Shown here: positions 23,832 to 36,129 of the stretch, piece by piece | Numbering within the stretch: position 1 is the stretch's first letter | How the letters are laid out: each line of letters starts with the position of its first letter | Origin: Cephalotus follicularis | Lineage: Eukaryota > Streptophyta > Magnoliopsida > Oxalidales > Cephalotaceae | DNA: 64,000 nucleotides | Direction of reading: 5' to 3' | Assembly: GCA_001972305.1 (NCBI GenBank) | Contig: BDDD01001656.1 | Span: forward strand, 82,864-146,863 | Notes under the pieces: model-generated | What the model was told of the DNA's origin: nothing | Databases searched by the model: none | Seen by the model: the letters and a program-made list of their open reading frames with translations, nothing else | Program-made: the position numbers and the translations under genes

Positions 23832-25039
23832 GGAATTAGTTGGACATAGGATGCTTATGTATGCAGACATGTGAAAGCGCAATGATGAATCCATTGCTTC
23901 CCGTAATGGAAGATTATGCTCAGGATGATTTTCGTTAGCAATTTTGTGCTTGGGCAGGCTAACCATGATATCAAGTGTCTGATATCATTGGTAAAATATT
24001 AGAGGGGCACCTCTAATATTATTTAAGGCTGACGAAAGATAGTCACGTTGCTAAAGATTAAGTTATTGGGGTCTGACATAATCCGTACCCCAGATTTGAT
24101 CAGAGCATTGTTAGTACAGGGACTATATGTGCATGTACCTGTAAATCATGGTTCGCAGATAATTCATATTACCTGGGGGTCTTTATGCATTGCTAGATGT
24201 TGATGTTCCCCGATAGGATGCCTGAGATTAAATTGATAAATTAATCTTGGAAGAAAAGAATTAAAAGAGTTTTAAGTTGAAAAATATGAGAGTATTTTCT
24301 TTTATGTGATAATAAATACATAATCGGATAATTGTGGGTTTCACAATTTAATCCTACGGCCAACATAATAGTGAACACATAGGGTCACACACAATACATG
24401 CTGATATTTTCAATACCGTATGACTGAAAAATAATTAGGATAATTATTTCTTAATTACATTTAATGAGATTAAATGTCCTTAATGTGATTAAGGAAAATA
24501 ACTAGTCTAAAAGGAAGACTAATTAAAGAAGAGGGCTGGTTTTATAAGGAAAGCTTATGAATTAAAAGGGTTATGAGAGAACACGTTTTAGGGCACTGGT
24601 GTTCAACACGTTTTTACTAGCACAAAAATAGTAGAACGCGTTTTCTCTCTGCTCCAAGCCGATCTATCTCCTTTCTCTCTCAAGAATAACCTACAATCAA
24701 TAGTTGAAGGCTTGAACGAAGCCTGGTGTTGGAGATTGAAGCTTGGTGTGGATACCTTGGAGGCCTGCTATTCTTGGAGGCTAGAACCCATGCAAATCAA
24801 GCAAGTTAATCACCATACCTTGGAAGCCGTGATTATCAAGGAAGGGGCCGCTCTATCTTGTGAGTTATTTCTGCCTGCTCCTTCTTGTTTATTATATTTA
24901 TTTATTACTATATATATATGCTCAAAGATCCTGGAATGAACCATGTGGCTTATTGATTATGACATGATAACGGTTTTGTATTAGGATGCATGCCTCTAAA
25001 TTTTTTTTATCTTGTTTAAATCGCCATAAGATTCCAACA
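23832..25039 (+). repeat. Copia B 3' LTR, second part
   Basis: It continues the LTR interrupted at 14790 and ends with GATTCCAACA at 25039, a typical copia LTR end paired with the TGTTAG start. Total LTR length without C is about 1770 bases. A pair of hairpins lies at 23962-24020. The stretch 24640-24900 looks like a transcribed leader with pyrimidine-rich sequence, with no gene that I accept. Confidence 0.75.
23962..24020. other. Two adjacent hairpins in copia B LTR
   Basis: The first pairs CCATGATATC with GATATCATTGG around an eight-base loop. The second pairs AATATTAGAGG (23995-24005) with CCTCTAATATT (24010-24020) around GGCA, a perfect 11-bp stem. Confidence 0.7.
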
Positions 25040-25210
25040 GAGAGAGACTGAGTTGAGAGGGAAAGTGGGCAAAATCGAGCAAGGAAGGAGTTGTTGGGAT
25101 CGTGGAAGGGTATAGAACCTGAAGGAAAAAGCAAAATAAGGATTCAAGCAGTCGATCATCTTTTTCTTCGTTCTCAACAGTGAAATAAAACACTCTTGCA
25201 ATATACAAGA
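25040..25210. other. Unassigned stretch
   Basis: Purine-rich sequence between the end of copia B and a run of 13 G (25211-25223). I see no coding or terminal-repeat signal. It may be leader sequence of the N2 remnant. Confidence 0.35.
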
Positions 25211-25481
25211 GGGGGGGGGGGGGTGAATTGAATATTGAGGAATATGCGGAAATTTAAAAACTTTAAATTTAAAGAGATAAGGAAAGAAAAAACTTCTCCG
25301 ATATTTATAGTGGTTCGGCTAACTCTTGCCTACGTCCACTTTTCCCAAGGGAGCTCCTTGAGTTTCCACTATCTCGGTTTTAGACTTTGATATTCAACTT
25401 GTAATTCCTTGCACATCAAGTAACTTAGTTAGATGCAAATATGTTATCATCAAAACAAGGATTGAGACTTAAACGTCAACA
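25211..25481 (-). repeat. N2: short SIRE-like copia LTR remnant
   Basis: The right edge at 25481 reads TGTTGACGTTTAAGTCTC on the minus strand, matching the N1 and N3 LTR starts, and 25299-25381 matches N1 at 12551-12625. It is much shorter than the N1 and N3 LTRs. It starts at a 13-base G run. Confidence 0.65.
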
Positions 25482-27453
25482 AACAGTTTTGAGGTAGGTT
25501 TTACAATTATGTATTGAATCTATGCATTTTAAATGCATTGAATCGATTTTATGGTTATGGATAGCTGTATACATGCAAGATGGATGGACTAGGGTGTTTG
25601 TTATGGTCTAAAATGGATTAAAATGGGAATCGAATAGAGAATTGAGAGTTTAGTTTTACAGGCCTAATTCCTTATCTCTAGATTCATGGGTTATGGGTAA
25701 GGATATAAAAGGTTAAAGTTATTTTTATCTTACTATCGATGTTAGGGGCATATAGCTACCTTTGGATCGAATTTAAATGGATTCAAATGGTTTTAAAAAC
25801 TAATTTTACAGACTGTTTGACAAACTGCCTGCTGCTGTAAAACCATCGATGCTTTGGCTAAGGCGTTGGCGCTTTGATCGCACAAACCGTATACTCTGCC
25901 ATGTAAATGGTCAACGATTAAGGACAAAATCGTCAACGCTTTTGATTAAGCATCAATGCTTAAGGTGTTTCCAAACGGTTGACAGTTAGTGCACGCGTCG
26001 CTGCTTAAGGCAAAACGTCTTAACCGTTGATGCTTAGCGCCCTGTTTCAGCCAAATCACACTGTTTTCAATCCCAAATCTTTTTATCTTCAAATGGATTC
26101 CATATGAAGCCTCCCTAAGGCCTTGTAGCCTATGGGAATCCTCTTTCAACACCTTTGATTTCCAAATCAAATTTCAAAGTAAACCCTTAAAGTAAGTTTA
26201 AACAAAAAGAGGTTTTATAGAAATGGTTTTCAAAATTGGTTAGGATAGCTCAATTGGGACATCTGGACGCGGATATCCTAGTTGGAATTCCTCTCCGTTA
26301 TTTTTCAAACTCCGATAGGGACCAAGAAATGGTTATGGAAAAACGTCTATGGAAAATGGTTTTGAAAACAGTTTTAATGGATGGATACTATGTGATCCTA
26401 TTATGGTAGGTCCCTATCTTTTAAATGGAAATATAGTTATGGGCTACAGGTATGGTAAGGCTATGGTTGACGGTTTGTTATGGTTGTGACCTTACGAGAT
26501 AACCCATTCACAATCTTCATTTTCATCATGAAGAATTATGGATGTAGGCCGCATATTTTTGATATTGTATTCCTCCCTTTTTGGGTGACCTACGGGTATC
26601 ACCACATTGTGGAGTGACATGGTATGGTATGGATATGGCATGGTTATGTCATAGATCGTACAGATCTCTATTATGGGCTAGTACCTTCAGGACTAGTATT
26701 ATGGTATGGGCTAGTACCTTCGGGACTAGAAAATGGTATGTTATGGACTATGTGGCCAGTGTTATCCTATGGTCCACACGACTATGACACGCAGGGTGTA
26801 TAGACAGAAGAGGTACTATCTCGGGCCGGAGAGGCAGAGAAATACTTGACCCTATGGATTGATTTTCCCCATGGATGGTTATGGATTGTTTTATGGAGTG
26901 TCTTCAGGCCTATGGCCTTTGATGTGATTACGACTAACCAAGTATACCACCGCGTAGGGACGGTTGGTGTACTAACGCTCTCCATAACTGGCATTCATGC
27001 ATTTAACATGTCATGCAGATATATATATTACATTCCATTGCATATAGTATAGACTACATAGTCATGGGTTGCTGACCCATTCTCGTAATGGGTAAGGTAC
27101 AGGTGAAGCACTGAAGTGACCAGACGGGTTGGATCGCAGCACATGATTCCTTGTAGTAGTTTAGTTTCCACCATCTACCTTGGATATATGAATTTGGTTA
27201 TATAAGAGACATATTTTATTTCTGCTATTGAAATTTTGGCTTGTGGCAGTGCTTAAACGAAATGTTGATGTTATGAATATGGTTGGGATTATCTACATGA
27301 GTATTGAATGTTTTCTTTCATATGCATATGGTATTATAAAGTTTTAAATTTGTAGCGTATTCTGGAGTATGATGCCGCGTATGTGATGGATCGTACGGAT
27401 GAACCTGCCATGTTTCGAGCCTTGGGGTCTTCCTTGGGGTTCGGGGCATGACA
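25482..27453 (+). repeat. Gypsy-type LTR fragment M
   Basis: The right edge ends GGGGTTCGGGGCATGACA at 27453, a usual end of plant gypsy LTRs. It has no primer-binding site after it and no internal region. The left start is not visible because it begins at the N2 edge. It contains a decayed palindrome array (25840-26035) and a short direct repeat, GGGCTAGTACCTTC (near 26679 and 26707). Confidence 0.6.
25840..26035. repeat. Decayed GTCGAC-type array in LTR M
   Basis: Units such as ACCATCGATGCTT, ATCGTCAACGCTT and ACCGTTGATGCTT are spaced 15-40 bases apart. They look like CpG-decayed forms of GCGTCGACGCTT. Confidence 0.65.
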
Positions 27454-28001
27454 CAACGCAGATCATATATGGCCTACTAGTCACCTATGACTATACAACA
27501 CTGAGATAATAGGAATCCTATCGACAAAGGTATTGACTATCCAAGATAGGTTTCATATGGTGGATCTGTTCAGTGTCATGCTCCTCTAGCACGTACCCCG
27601 TATAAGCTTCAGGGTAAACCCAAATGGCAATGAAAGAGTCTATCCTCGACTAACACCTGGGAGCAAGCATAACACGGCAAGTCTGTCCAGTTCATCAATC
27701 TCCCTCTGAAAGAAATCATATGACTTGGAACATTTTGTCAGAAGGGAGTAAAGACCACATTCTCATAACCTCCCCGGCAGGAGATCCAACCCTTTATCGA
27801 CAGGGCACTATATGTGTATTCAGTTAACATGGTGATTAACTTATCCGTAGTCACGATCAGGGATGTACGTAGAGAAAGATTCCATTGTTGAATATAATTC
27901 GCACAACAAACATGAATGGAATTAAGACTATACAAATCAAGAGTGTATATATACAAGCATCCAACCACCCTCGTGGCATGCAGAGACACTCCTATCGAAC
28001 A
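27454..28001 (-). repeat. Inverted copia LTR fragment (D/G family)
   Basis: The minus strand of this stretch matches the D and G LTR (55464-56070 and 62174 onward). The edge at 28001 corresponds to TGTTCGATAGGAGTGTC, equivalent to the D LTR start. It points away from the plus-strand D coding sequence that begins at 28002, so it is not a normal 5' LTR for D. Confidence 0.7.
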
Positions 28002-28698
28002 GCGGATCGAAGTCCAAGGGCAAGGCGCCTATGAAGAAGAAAGGGAAGAAGGGAAGAAACCATTTCAAGCGGTGGGGGATTCCATTTAGAAAGGGATCAA
28101 ACAGCTATCTGAGGAGAAGGTTTGTTTCTATTATGGGAAACAAGGCTTTTGGAAGAAGGACTGTGGCGAGTTCCTTAAATTCACTATAGGAGGTGCCTCG
28201 GGATTAGATACTTTCATGATTGAATTAAACCTAGCTCACAATGTGAGTTCTACTTGGGTGTTGGACACTGGTTGTGGCACTAACATTTGTAACTCTCTGC
28301 AGGAGCTAAGATGAGCTAGGCAGCTTAGAGCTGATGAAGCAGTGGATTTACGCATTGGTGATGGATCGAGGATCTTCACTAGTATTGTGGCCATTTTTTA
28401 ATTGTATTTTACAAATGGTTTTGTATTGAGACTTGATCCTTGCTATTATGTAAAGAACCTAGTCTGAAACACTATTAGTGTTTCTTATGTGTATAAGATG
28501 GGCTTGGAGCTCAATTTGATGCAAATTCTTGTACAGTTTTGCATGACAAAGTTCTAGTTTGTGCTAGGCATGTCGATAATGGGACTATGTCTTAGATACT
28601 AATCAAAACCTGGCATTAACAATTCATCCTAGCGAGGCTAGACTGACACATTTGGTTAAGGATGGACTTTTGGACATCCAGGACTTGGAGTCCTTTCC
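28002..28698 (+). pseudogene. D: gag tail, knuckle and protease region
   Basis: The sequence encodes a basic Gag tail, a decayed CCHC knuckle (CFYYGKQGFWKKDC) and the copia protease motif WVLDTGCGTNICNSLQ. Then come GDGSRI and LDPCYYVKNLV, which lead into the GAG-pre-integrase domain. It parallels copia G at 44254-44990. It is broken. Confidence 0.8.
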
Positions 28699-31454
28699 AA
28701 TGTGCTTGTTCGTATGTGTGTTTTACGAGCTTTTTATATGTTTGTTTTCGGGCCTTTAAATATTTGTTGTTATATGAAGTCCATTTGCCCGGTTTTGGGC
28801 CTATGTGTTTAGGGCTGACTGATACCAGCCTGAACCTTGGGTATGTTGGTATGTGAATGCTTGGGTTTACGTTATGTCAATTCTTGATAAAAATAACTAT
28901 TTTAAAACAATTTTATCCCTTTTTATAATTCAATTCTCTTTTTATTTTATTTTAAAATCCCTTATTTTCTAATTTTTATTTTATTTCCTTTTCTTCCCTC
29001 CCTTTCCTTATCTCACCCGAATTCCTCTCTTCCTCAAACTTTATCTCACCGAAAATCTCTCCCTCTCTTCAACTCTTCACACGTTTTCTTCATTTCCTTC
29101 CTTATCTAGCCCAATTTTCTCTCCCTTTTCCCGTTTAAGAGTGGTTTTTGGTTCATTGTGATATGTCATTCTCGTTTCTTTTGGCTATTCCCTGCCGAAT
29201 TCTGCAAAGTTAGGATTTGTGTTGATTCTTGTGAGGTTGCTTCATCATACATTCAGGTTTGTGCTAGTATTTCAATCCTTAATTGTCCTGTTTTAGTTAT
29301 AATATCCTTTGACAGGCTTTGAGGTTATATGTTCTTTTTCTTCCCTTTTGTTTTCTGTTGATCAGTTGTTTAAGTTTGGAAAATCGGTGTGTTAGCACAA
29401 TTATTGTGTGTCACCATTATAGGTCAGTTAATTCGTTTCTTACTGTGATGGTTTATGCTACATTGTTATGAATCCGATTGTTATGTTCCTATGGCTAATT
29501 GGGTTTGCTGTTTTGATTCCTGTCCTTGCATAGTGGTCATGGCTGTCAACATGTTTTAGGCATCACATACATGTTTCATGCTGGTTTAGATAACTGATAA
29601 TGGGAATGGACCTTTAAAATTGGATTATACATACGTGTATGCATGTATTCAGAAAATCTCTTTTCCTTGAGTTTAGCCACTGGTCTCATAAGATATGTAA
29701 ATTCTGTGTTTTCGCACTGTCTAAATGCCATATAATGTCCTATGTATATGTTCGTGTGTCACTGGTATAGGGTTATACATGTTTGGACAGTTTTTGCATT
29801 GAAAAATGTCAAGTTTTGCTGTTCTGTCATCCAAAACAGTTGGTTGTTCTAGTGGACAGTCGGGTGGTTTGGTTGTGTAGTCGGCTACCTTATGAAAACA
29901 GTAGACTGCCTTGCTTCACACAGTCCGTTGGACCTCTGTCACAGTCGACTGCCTGCAGTCTAGTTTGAGTAGTCGGCTGGCCCTGATTATTCATCAACTG
30001 GTGCTCTGTAATAGTCGGTTGTTTTGCCCAAAAAATGCCTGTTTTCAACTGTTTTGATCCGTTTGTTCGTCGAATCGATTTGGGTCTGTTCTAAACACTG
30101 TAATGAATCTATTTTATGTTTCTTATAATTCTCAGACCCTTATATGCATAGTTTTGTGTCTTTTAGATTGTTGTCCTTCAAGGAGAGTTTGAATTAACAA
30201 TCTTTTCGTAAGCCTTTTCTGTGAGCGTATAAGGTACGGATATTCTGTTCTTTGATACTCTCTTCGATTTTATCGAGACAAAATCAATTTTGCATTTATG
30301 ATGTTCTTTTCGTTTTAAGAACTTGGTTATGAAATTGATATGTTCCAAAAATAAAATCGGTTTCGACAATTTGCGAAATTGAATGTTCTCGACTGTATTC
30401 TTATGCTATGATACGTTATGATTTGATTATTTTGTTTATAGGAAATAAATGAGTTGATACTCTAAATATGAAATGTACCGTTTAATAACGATTTTCGAAT
30501 ATGTTTTGGAAAGCATATTTTATGTGTTTCTAAGTTGATTTCGATAAATCAATGTTTTGGTAATGATTAAATACTGAGTATTTGTACCCACCTATAGGGC
30601 GTACCATAGGCATGTCGTAGGCCTGGCACGGGGACATGACACTACCGTAGCGGTGTGATTAGTCTACGGCGTCTCTGTATGTTATGAATAAATCCCATGA
30701 GGTGGATTTATGGATCCGCTATGTATGATAGAGGCGTATGAATCGATTCTAGTATATGGCATATGTGATAAGATATGCAATGTGTGATATGATATGTTAT
30801 GATAATTGACTTGTGTAGTGCTGTACACTTAAATTCTAATGGGCTTGTGGAATTAGCTCATCCATTGCCATATATGTTTCTGATATATGATATGTTATGT
30901 GACTCAGTATGGTTATGAAATTATGTATTTGAAACGTTCCGTATATGTTTCGAAAGATATGAATTGGGTTTTATGAAGTTCGGAAATGAACGTCTAAATG
31001 ATTTACTGCTTAAGATTTATGTTATGAGTTTTATTGAAATCTTATTGCTTTTAAATTACCGTTTAATGTTTTATATTCTTTATCTGTACTGAGGTTTGCT
31101 CAGCCGCATTTTTGTTTCCATGTGGCAGGTTATCAGGAGCAGTGGGGGATGTGTGAATGAGAGTTGGCCACCTTTATATCATGGATCCCTAGGAGTGTGA
31201 TCCCTATGTGTTTTCAGTTAGAGTGGTCATGAACAATAAGATACTTTTGGTTTATGTTTTTAATAATTGACCCTTGGAACATATGTTTTAAGTTTCTGAA
31301 TATGTTCCAGTAAGTTTTTCAGTATGTTATGTTTTGACCGCCACGTTTTGGCTAATAAAGTTATGCCTATGTTATGTTAAGTTAATCTATGTTTTGTTAA
31401 GTTGTGATCTGTATTATGACCTATGACGACTCCCGCCGTCCAGGGGTGTTACAT
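28699..31454 (+). repeat. Solo-like LTR of the element A family
   Basis: It resembles the element A LTRs in reverse orientation and ends with CCCGCCGTCCAGGGGTGTTACA at 31454. No internal region or second LTR adjoins it, so it is a solo LTR or a remnant. A decayed palindrome array lies at 29845-30025 and a strongly conserved block at 30570-30760. It splits copia D, whose integrase resumes at 31455. Confidence 0.8.
29845..30025. repeat. Decayed CAGTCGACTG-type array
   Basis: Units such as ACAGTCGGGTGG, GTAGTCGGCTAC, CAGTCGACTGCC and ATAGTCGGTTGT are spaced about 20-30 bases apart, at the place equivalent to 7925-8135 of the element A LTR. After the last unit comes TTTTGCCCA, also seen after the array in LTR J. 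Confidence 0.75.
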
Positions 31455-32420
31455 GACCAAATCTCCCTTCTCCGGACAAGGGGAAATTGCAGTGCACATA
31501 CTAGGTCTTGTCCACATGATGCCTGTGAACTGATGTCGGTCAATGCACTTGGTGGTTTTCCCTACTTCATTGCCTTTACCGATGATTTGCCTCGGTTTGG
31601 GTACGTGTTTCTGATGAAACAAAAGTCTGAATCCTTTGGGAGGTTCAAGGAATTTAGACACAAAATAGAGAAGCAAACAGGTATGCCCATTAAAATACTT
31701 CGGTCGGACTGAGGCGGCGAATACCTGTCTGCCAAATTCCAAGAATATTTTAGAGATAATGAAATTCTCTCTCAGTGGAAAACTCCTGGAACACCACAAC
31801 ATAATGGTGTATCCAAAAGGAGGAATCGGACCTTGATGAATATGGTTCGGTCCATGATGTCTTTTACCAATCTTTCAATATCCTTTAGGGGTTATGCGCT
31901 ATAGGTGGCAGCGTACATCCTAAACCGGATTCCTTCGAAATCCATCTCCTCCACACCTTATGAGGTATTTAAAGGGAGGAAACCCAGCCTAAACCACTTA
32001 TAGGTGTGGGGCTGTGCAACATATGTCAGAAGGTTGGATCCTTCTAAGTTGGAGCCACGATTGGATCGTTGCCGGTTTGTGGGGTATCCTAAAGTATCCA
32101 TAGGATACTATTTCTACCATCCTAGCGAGAAAAACATTTTTGTTTCGCGTACTACAAAGTTCCAAGAGAGGGAATTCCTTCTCAAAGGAAGCAATGGGAG
32201 TCAAGCAGAACTCCAAGAGTTACCACCGGGTGAGAGTTACCACCGGTTAAGATGCCACAGGACGATGAGGAATTAGAGATTGGACCCTCTAGAGACACAG
32301 TTGGGGTTGGATCCCAACCCGAGATTGGATCTCAATTAGGACTTCCTTAGGTGAGGAGATCATGTAGGATTTCGACATCGCCTAAGAGATATGGTTTTCT
32401 CGTGGAAGGCACGGATAAAC
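31455..32420 (+). pseudogene. D: copia integrase region
   Basis: The sequence encodes copia integrase motifs (PYFIAFTDDLPRFGYVFLMK, FRHKIEKQTG, GTPQHNGV) and the following conserved stretch with NRIPSKS and PRLDRCRFVGYPK. It parallels copia G at 45040-45830. It is a fossil with several breaks, and it ends where H is inserted. Confidence 0.82.
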
Positions 32421-33147
32421 TGTAACGCCCCAAACCCCAAGGGTCAACCCCAAAGGTTTGACACGCTACCAACAGTATCATTCAATAAATTGTAAAAAAT
32501 TAAAGACATTAAATCAATATAATAATGCAAGCAAAAATTCAATAAACAATAATCTTTGTGGATAAAACCCAGTTTATACAGATTTATTTAAATGGTAGCT
32601 CTGCCACAGACTGGCAGGTCATAATACAATCAATTCATCAAATTCCTAGGTCATCGAACTGCAACTGGAAGGAGGAGACTTGTCCCGGTTCAGTGTTCCG
32701 ACTGCTGCGAAGCTCCACCCGTACCTGACCCATTACATTATAATGCAATGGGTCAGCAACCACTAGTTGTGTAGGAACCCCTACCCATGCATATGTGGAG
32801 TGCAATGCAGCAGATATAAATATGTATGCTACGAGAGATGCAGTAAGAATAGTACAGTCCATGCAATACATTCAGTATAACAGTACATTTCTTTAACCTT
32901 CATTCATTCCATAACATTCCATAACAGTCATTATAAATCTTTCAACGGCATTCCCTACTTAAGGAGGAGCGGTAACGCCTTCCAGGTGTTGAAGGCAGAG
33001 AAGCTGGTAGGAATAAACATTACAATTTAGGCAGACCAGTTCCTCAGATCCTCGGATTTAGGTAGAGTAATATATGCGCTCTAGGAGTCATAGGCAGAGG
33101 AAAGGAACATAAACTTTCATTATGCAGTAATAATCATTCAGTCAGTA

Positions 33148-33325
33148 TGGCTCATCTCGGTCGGTGATCCATTGGCTCATCTCGATAGGTGATCCATTGG
33201 GCTATGTCGGTGACCCACCTGGTTCAGCTCAATTTGGTGACCCATTAGGTCATCTCGGAAATAGCCTTACTGGCTCATCTCAGTCCGTGATCCCCGAAGG
33301 GCTCATCTCGCTAGTGATCCAGTCC
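33148..33325. repeat. Short tandem units GGCTCATCTCGGT-GGTGATCC
   Basis: Degenerate units of about 25-29 bases, built on CTCATCTCGGTCGGTGATCCATTGG and GGTGACCCACCTGGTTCAG. The other H LTR (58725-58930) has one extra 29-base unit. Confidence 0.75.
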
Positions 33326-33835
33326 ATTTCATTACGCTATACTTATTATAACATTTATATTTCTGTACAGTAACACTACTTTAACATTTCACTATGAGGC
33401 CTGCCCTTATTAAAATACTACATAATACACTACATTCATTATAATTTTACTACTAAAACCAGTCATGTTATTATGCATGCATGTGATGCATGTAGGGTAG
33501 TAATTGGGGGACACGTTCTCATGTGTTGGACGCAAGCTTGGCAGAGGACCACGCCTTGCTGGCATGGTTAGGGCGCATGCATGCATAACATTTACAATGC
33601 ACTACCCAAATGGTGCAGCATGGCGGCTACACTGATACATCCTCGGACGCATATACGCTTGGGTACAGTCCAGTGGAAACCTCAGCGTTGTGCCATGCTC
33701 GGCATATGGATGCATGCCTGAGATGGCCTGATGGGTGGATGCCAGGACCCATGCTCAGTACATGGAAGTGGAGAGCTCGGTTCCTTGCGTCCTTGGCGCC
33801 TTGGCTCCTTGGCACCTCAGACGTATGCAGTGGAC

Positions 33836-33990
33836 AGTAGGGATCTCGGCACTGGCATCCTCGGCACCCTGGCCATGCATAGGACACATGCAGGGGACAG
33901 TGAGGAGCTTGGCATTGGCATCCTCGGCTCCCTGGGCATGCATAGGACACATGCAGGGGACAATGGGGAGCTCGGCACTGGTGATGTGTG
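33836..33990. repeat. GC-rich tandem units of about 60 bases in H 3' LTR
   Basis: Two and a half units of the type CTCGGCACTGGCATCCTCGG ... GGCATGCATAGGACACATGC. The same zone in the other LTR is at 59430-59600. Overlapping open frames on both strands across 33.6-34.2 kb are by-products of this GC-rich repeat. Confidence 0.75.
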
Positions 33991-34908
33991 CTCAGACGCA
34001 TGGCATGGCAGCCATAGTTTTCACCTCGGGACACATGGAGAGGTCACCTCGGCATAGGGCATCCTCGGCTCATGGATGGTGCAACACATCCTCGGCGCAT
34101 GGACACTTGCTTGCAGTGGAGGATGCACTGCTCGGTGTAGGCTGAAGCGCATGGCATGCTCCTCGGCACCTCGGGCTTTTGCAGTGGAGTGCTCATCACC
34201 TCGCCATGCTCGGACGCATGGCGTAGGAGAGCTCAAGCTTCATATCCGCACCTAGGCTTATGACGGCAATGCGTATGGCGTACTGGTCAGTACTTTAAGG
34301 GACACGTGGAAATAACATACCAAGGAACAATGCTATACATTCTACCGTTACATTTATTATAAACTAACATTAATATAACATTTCCATCATTAAAAAGGTG
34401 CTGGTAGGAGATCCTACCTTAATTTGGCGAGATTGCAGCGCTTCTCCTTTGCTCGGCACAACTCCTCAATTGCTCCTTTGCCTTCACCACTTCTTCTTTC
34501 ATGGCTCCTTTGAGATTGAGAGTGGGAGATTTAAAGACAAGAGGAGGGAGACAAGAATATTCTGGACAATGACATATCTTTGTCTCCTTCCCTCAAAAAC
34601 ATCGAAATCGTCCCCACACTCCCTTCTCACCTTTTTATAGCCAGTAAATGGAATTCTCTAGAATTCCCAAGACACTTGGATGGCATTTTTACGTAATAAT
34701 GTCAATTGGGCATTAGTGGAGTCGGCCCAACATTCTCCTTTTCTTCCCCAAAGAATTAGGTCCAAGGTCTTATTTCCCTCTTGAAACCATTTTTATCCAG
34801 GGCCATAAAATTCCTTTCAAGGCCCAAAAGCCATTTCTTAATTAATTCAATTAAAGTCCAATAGCAATACATTTTCGGCTCGAAATATCGTTCCTTGAAA
34901 TACTGTAC

Positions 34909-34909
34909 N
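34909..34909. other. Single unresolved base
   Basis: One isolated N exactly where LTR sequence stops and internal H sequence starts. It may mark a doubtful assembly join. Confidence 0.9.
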
Positions 34910-35207
34910 GTCCCAAGATTCGGGGGTCAAAACAGATGAGGATACATTACTTTCATATCATCCTCACGTTCCCAGGTAGCTTCTTCAATTCCATGACATT
35001 GCCATAGTACCTTCATTAACGAAATACTCTTACTCCTCAATTGTTTAATCCGTCTATCAAGGATGCAGACAAGAGTCTCAACATAGCTCATGTTCGGTTA
35101 CAACTGTAATAATTCCCATCGAATCACATGAGAAGAGTCGGGCTGGTATTTTCTTAACATTGAAACGTGGAAGACATCATGTACATTCGATAAGCTATGA
35201 GGTAAGG
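34910..35207 (-). pseudogene. H: integrase end and chromodomain-like tail
   Basis: The minus strand encodes NVHDVFHVSMLRKYQPDSSH, then ILDRRIKQLR and EATWEREDDMKVMYPHLF, the classic C-terminal end of Tekay Pol. It is cut at 35207 by solo LTR J. The short duplicated TAAGG shows where it resumes. Confidence 0.85.
35203..35207. other. Target site duplication of LTR J (left copy)
   Basis: TAAGG directly before TGTCACACC. The same five bases follow the J edge at 41348-41352. Confidence 0.88.
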
Positions 35208-36129
35208 TGTCACACCCCGCCTTTCAATTCCATTACAGACAAGCATATATGGTGATATCAGAAAGAAATATAATCCAGGATTCTCATTCAACAATTCATA
35301 AATAAGCAGAAGCATTCATATCTGGATTATAAAACAAGTCATCCACACGCAGCCCATACTACGTGCGTATACAATCCATCAAATTATCCTTTTACATAAC
35401 GAAGTACAACAACATCACGAGGTATGAACCGTTCATTACAATACAGTACATCATAAAAATAACAACCTTAAGATAGAAATAGCAACTCTCCAAAGCTCCA
35501 ACAGCACCTCCCGTACGTCTTCGCTTAATCTAAAATTGTAGGGGTTAGCCGTTGTCCTCACTTGGCTAAGTAGGAAGATAATGCATGATAAGGAATATAT
35601 AAATGCAACATGCATGACATTTTATATTTAGAAATAACATTTAAGTATTCCAATATATAAGCAACCATGCCAAGTGGCCATAGACAATACAATGCAAGAA
35701 TACCGCACAAGGGTACAATCAATTCATACTGCGGTTGGGTGACACATGTCGCTACCTCCTAGCACAAACTGCGCACCACCTATCTATCACCCTACACTCC
35801 GAAGATGATAGATCAGGTAACATTTACTGCCGGCGTTAGCGGGCAGCTTAACAAATAAGATCAGCAAGGCAGATAAGTTTGGGTGATACTCTAGCCAACT
35901 CCTGGCACCTAGGATCCCCACCGTAGTCAGTGACCTCTACCATCACTCGACTAACAGCATTAAGCATAGACAATCAATTCAATCAATTCAGTTCAATAAT
36001 AATATTACATATATATATAATATGAAATGTAGTATTTGTTTTCTTTTGGAAACATATAACAATTCAGTGATCGTACATCTCTTAAGAGGAAAACGATATC
36101 AATACAATAGTGGTTCCCAGTTGGAGAAC

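Larger units (their letters stand above)
32421..34908 (-). repeat. Element H 3' LTR
   Basis: The left edge is TGTAACGCCCC. It matches 58009-60563 along its length, including minisatellite-like zones. Its right side meets internal H sequence at a single N (34909) without the last bases seen in the other LTR. Confidence 0.85.

Noticed and set aside
24712-24939. A short open frame that might be a host exon
   Set aside because: It lies within the 3' LTR of copia B, without splice-site context or domain.
25211-25223. Run of 13 G as a possible structural element
   Set aside because: A single homopolymer at the edge of a copia remnant; more likely slippage or sequencing uncertainty than a G-quadruplex, which needs several runs.
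33600-34240. Many overlapping open frames on both strands
   Set aside because: GC-rich tandem units lack stop codons in several frames; there is no protein motif.
34398-34640. An 80-codon frame found in both LTRs of H (also 60008-60250)
   Set aside because: It is antisense to the element, matches no family known to me and is explained by LTR identity, though its survival at about 10 percent divergence is mildly curious.
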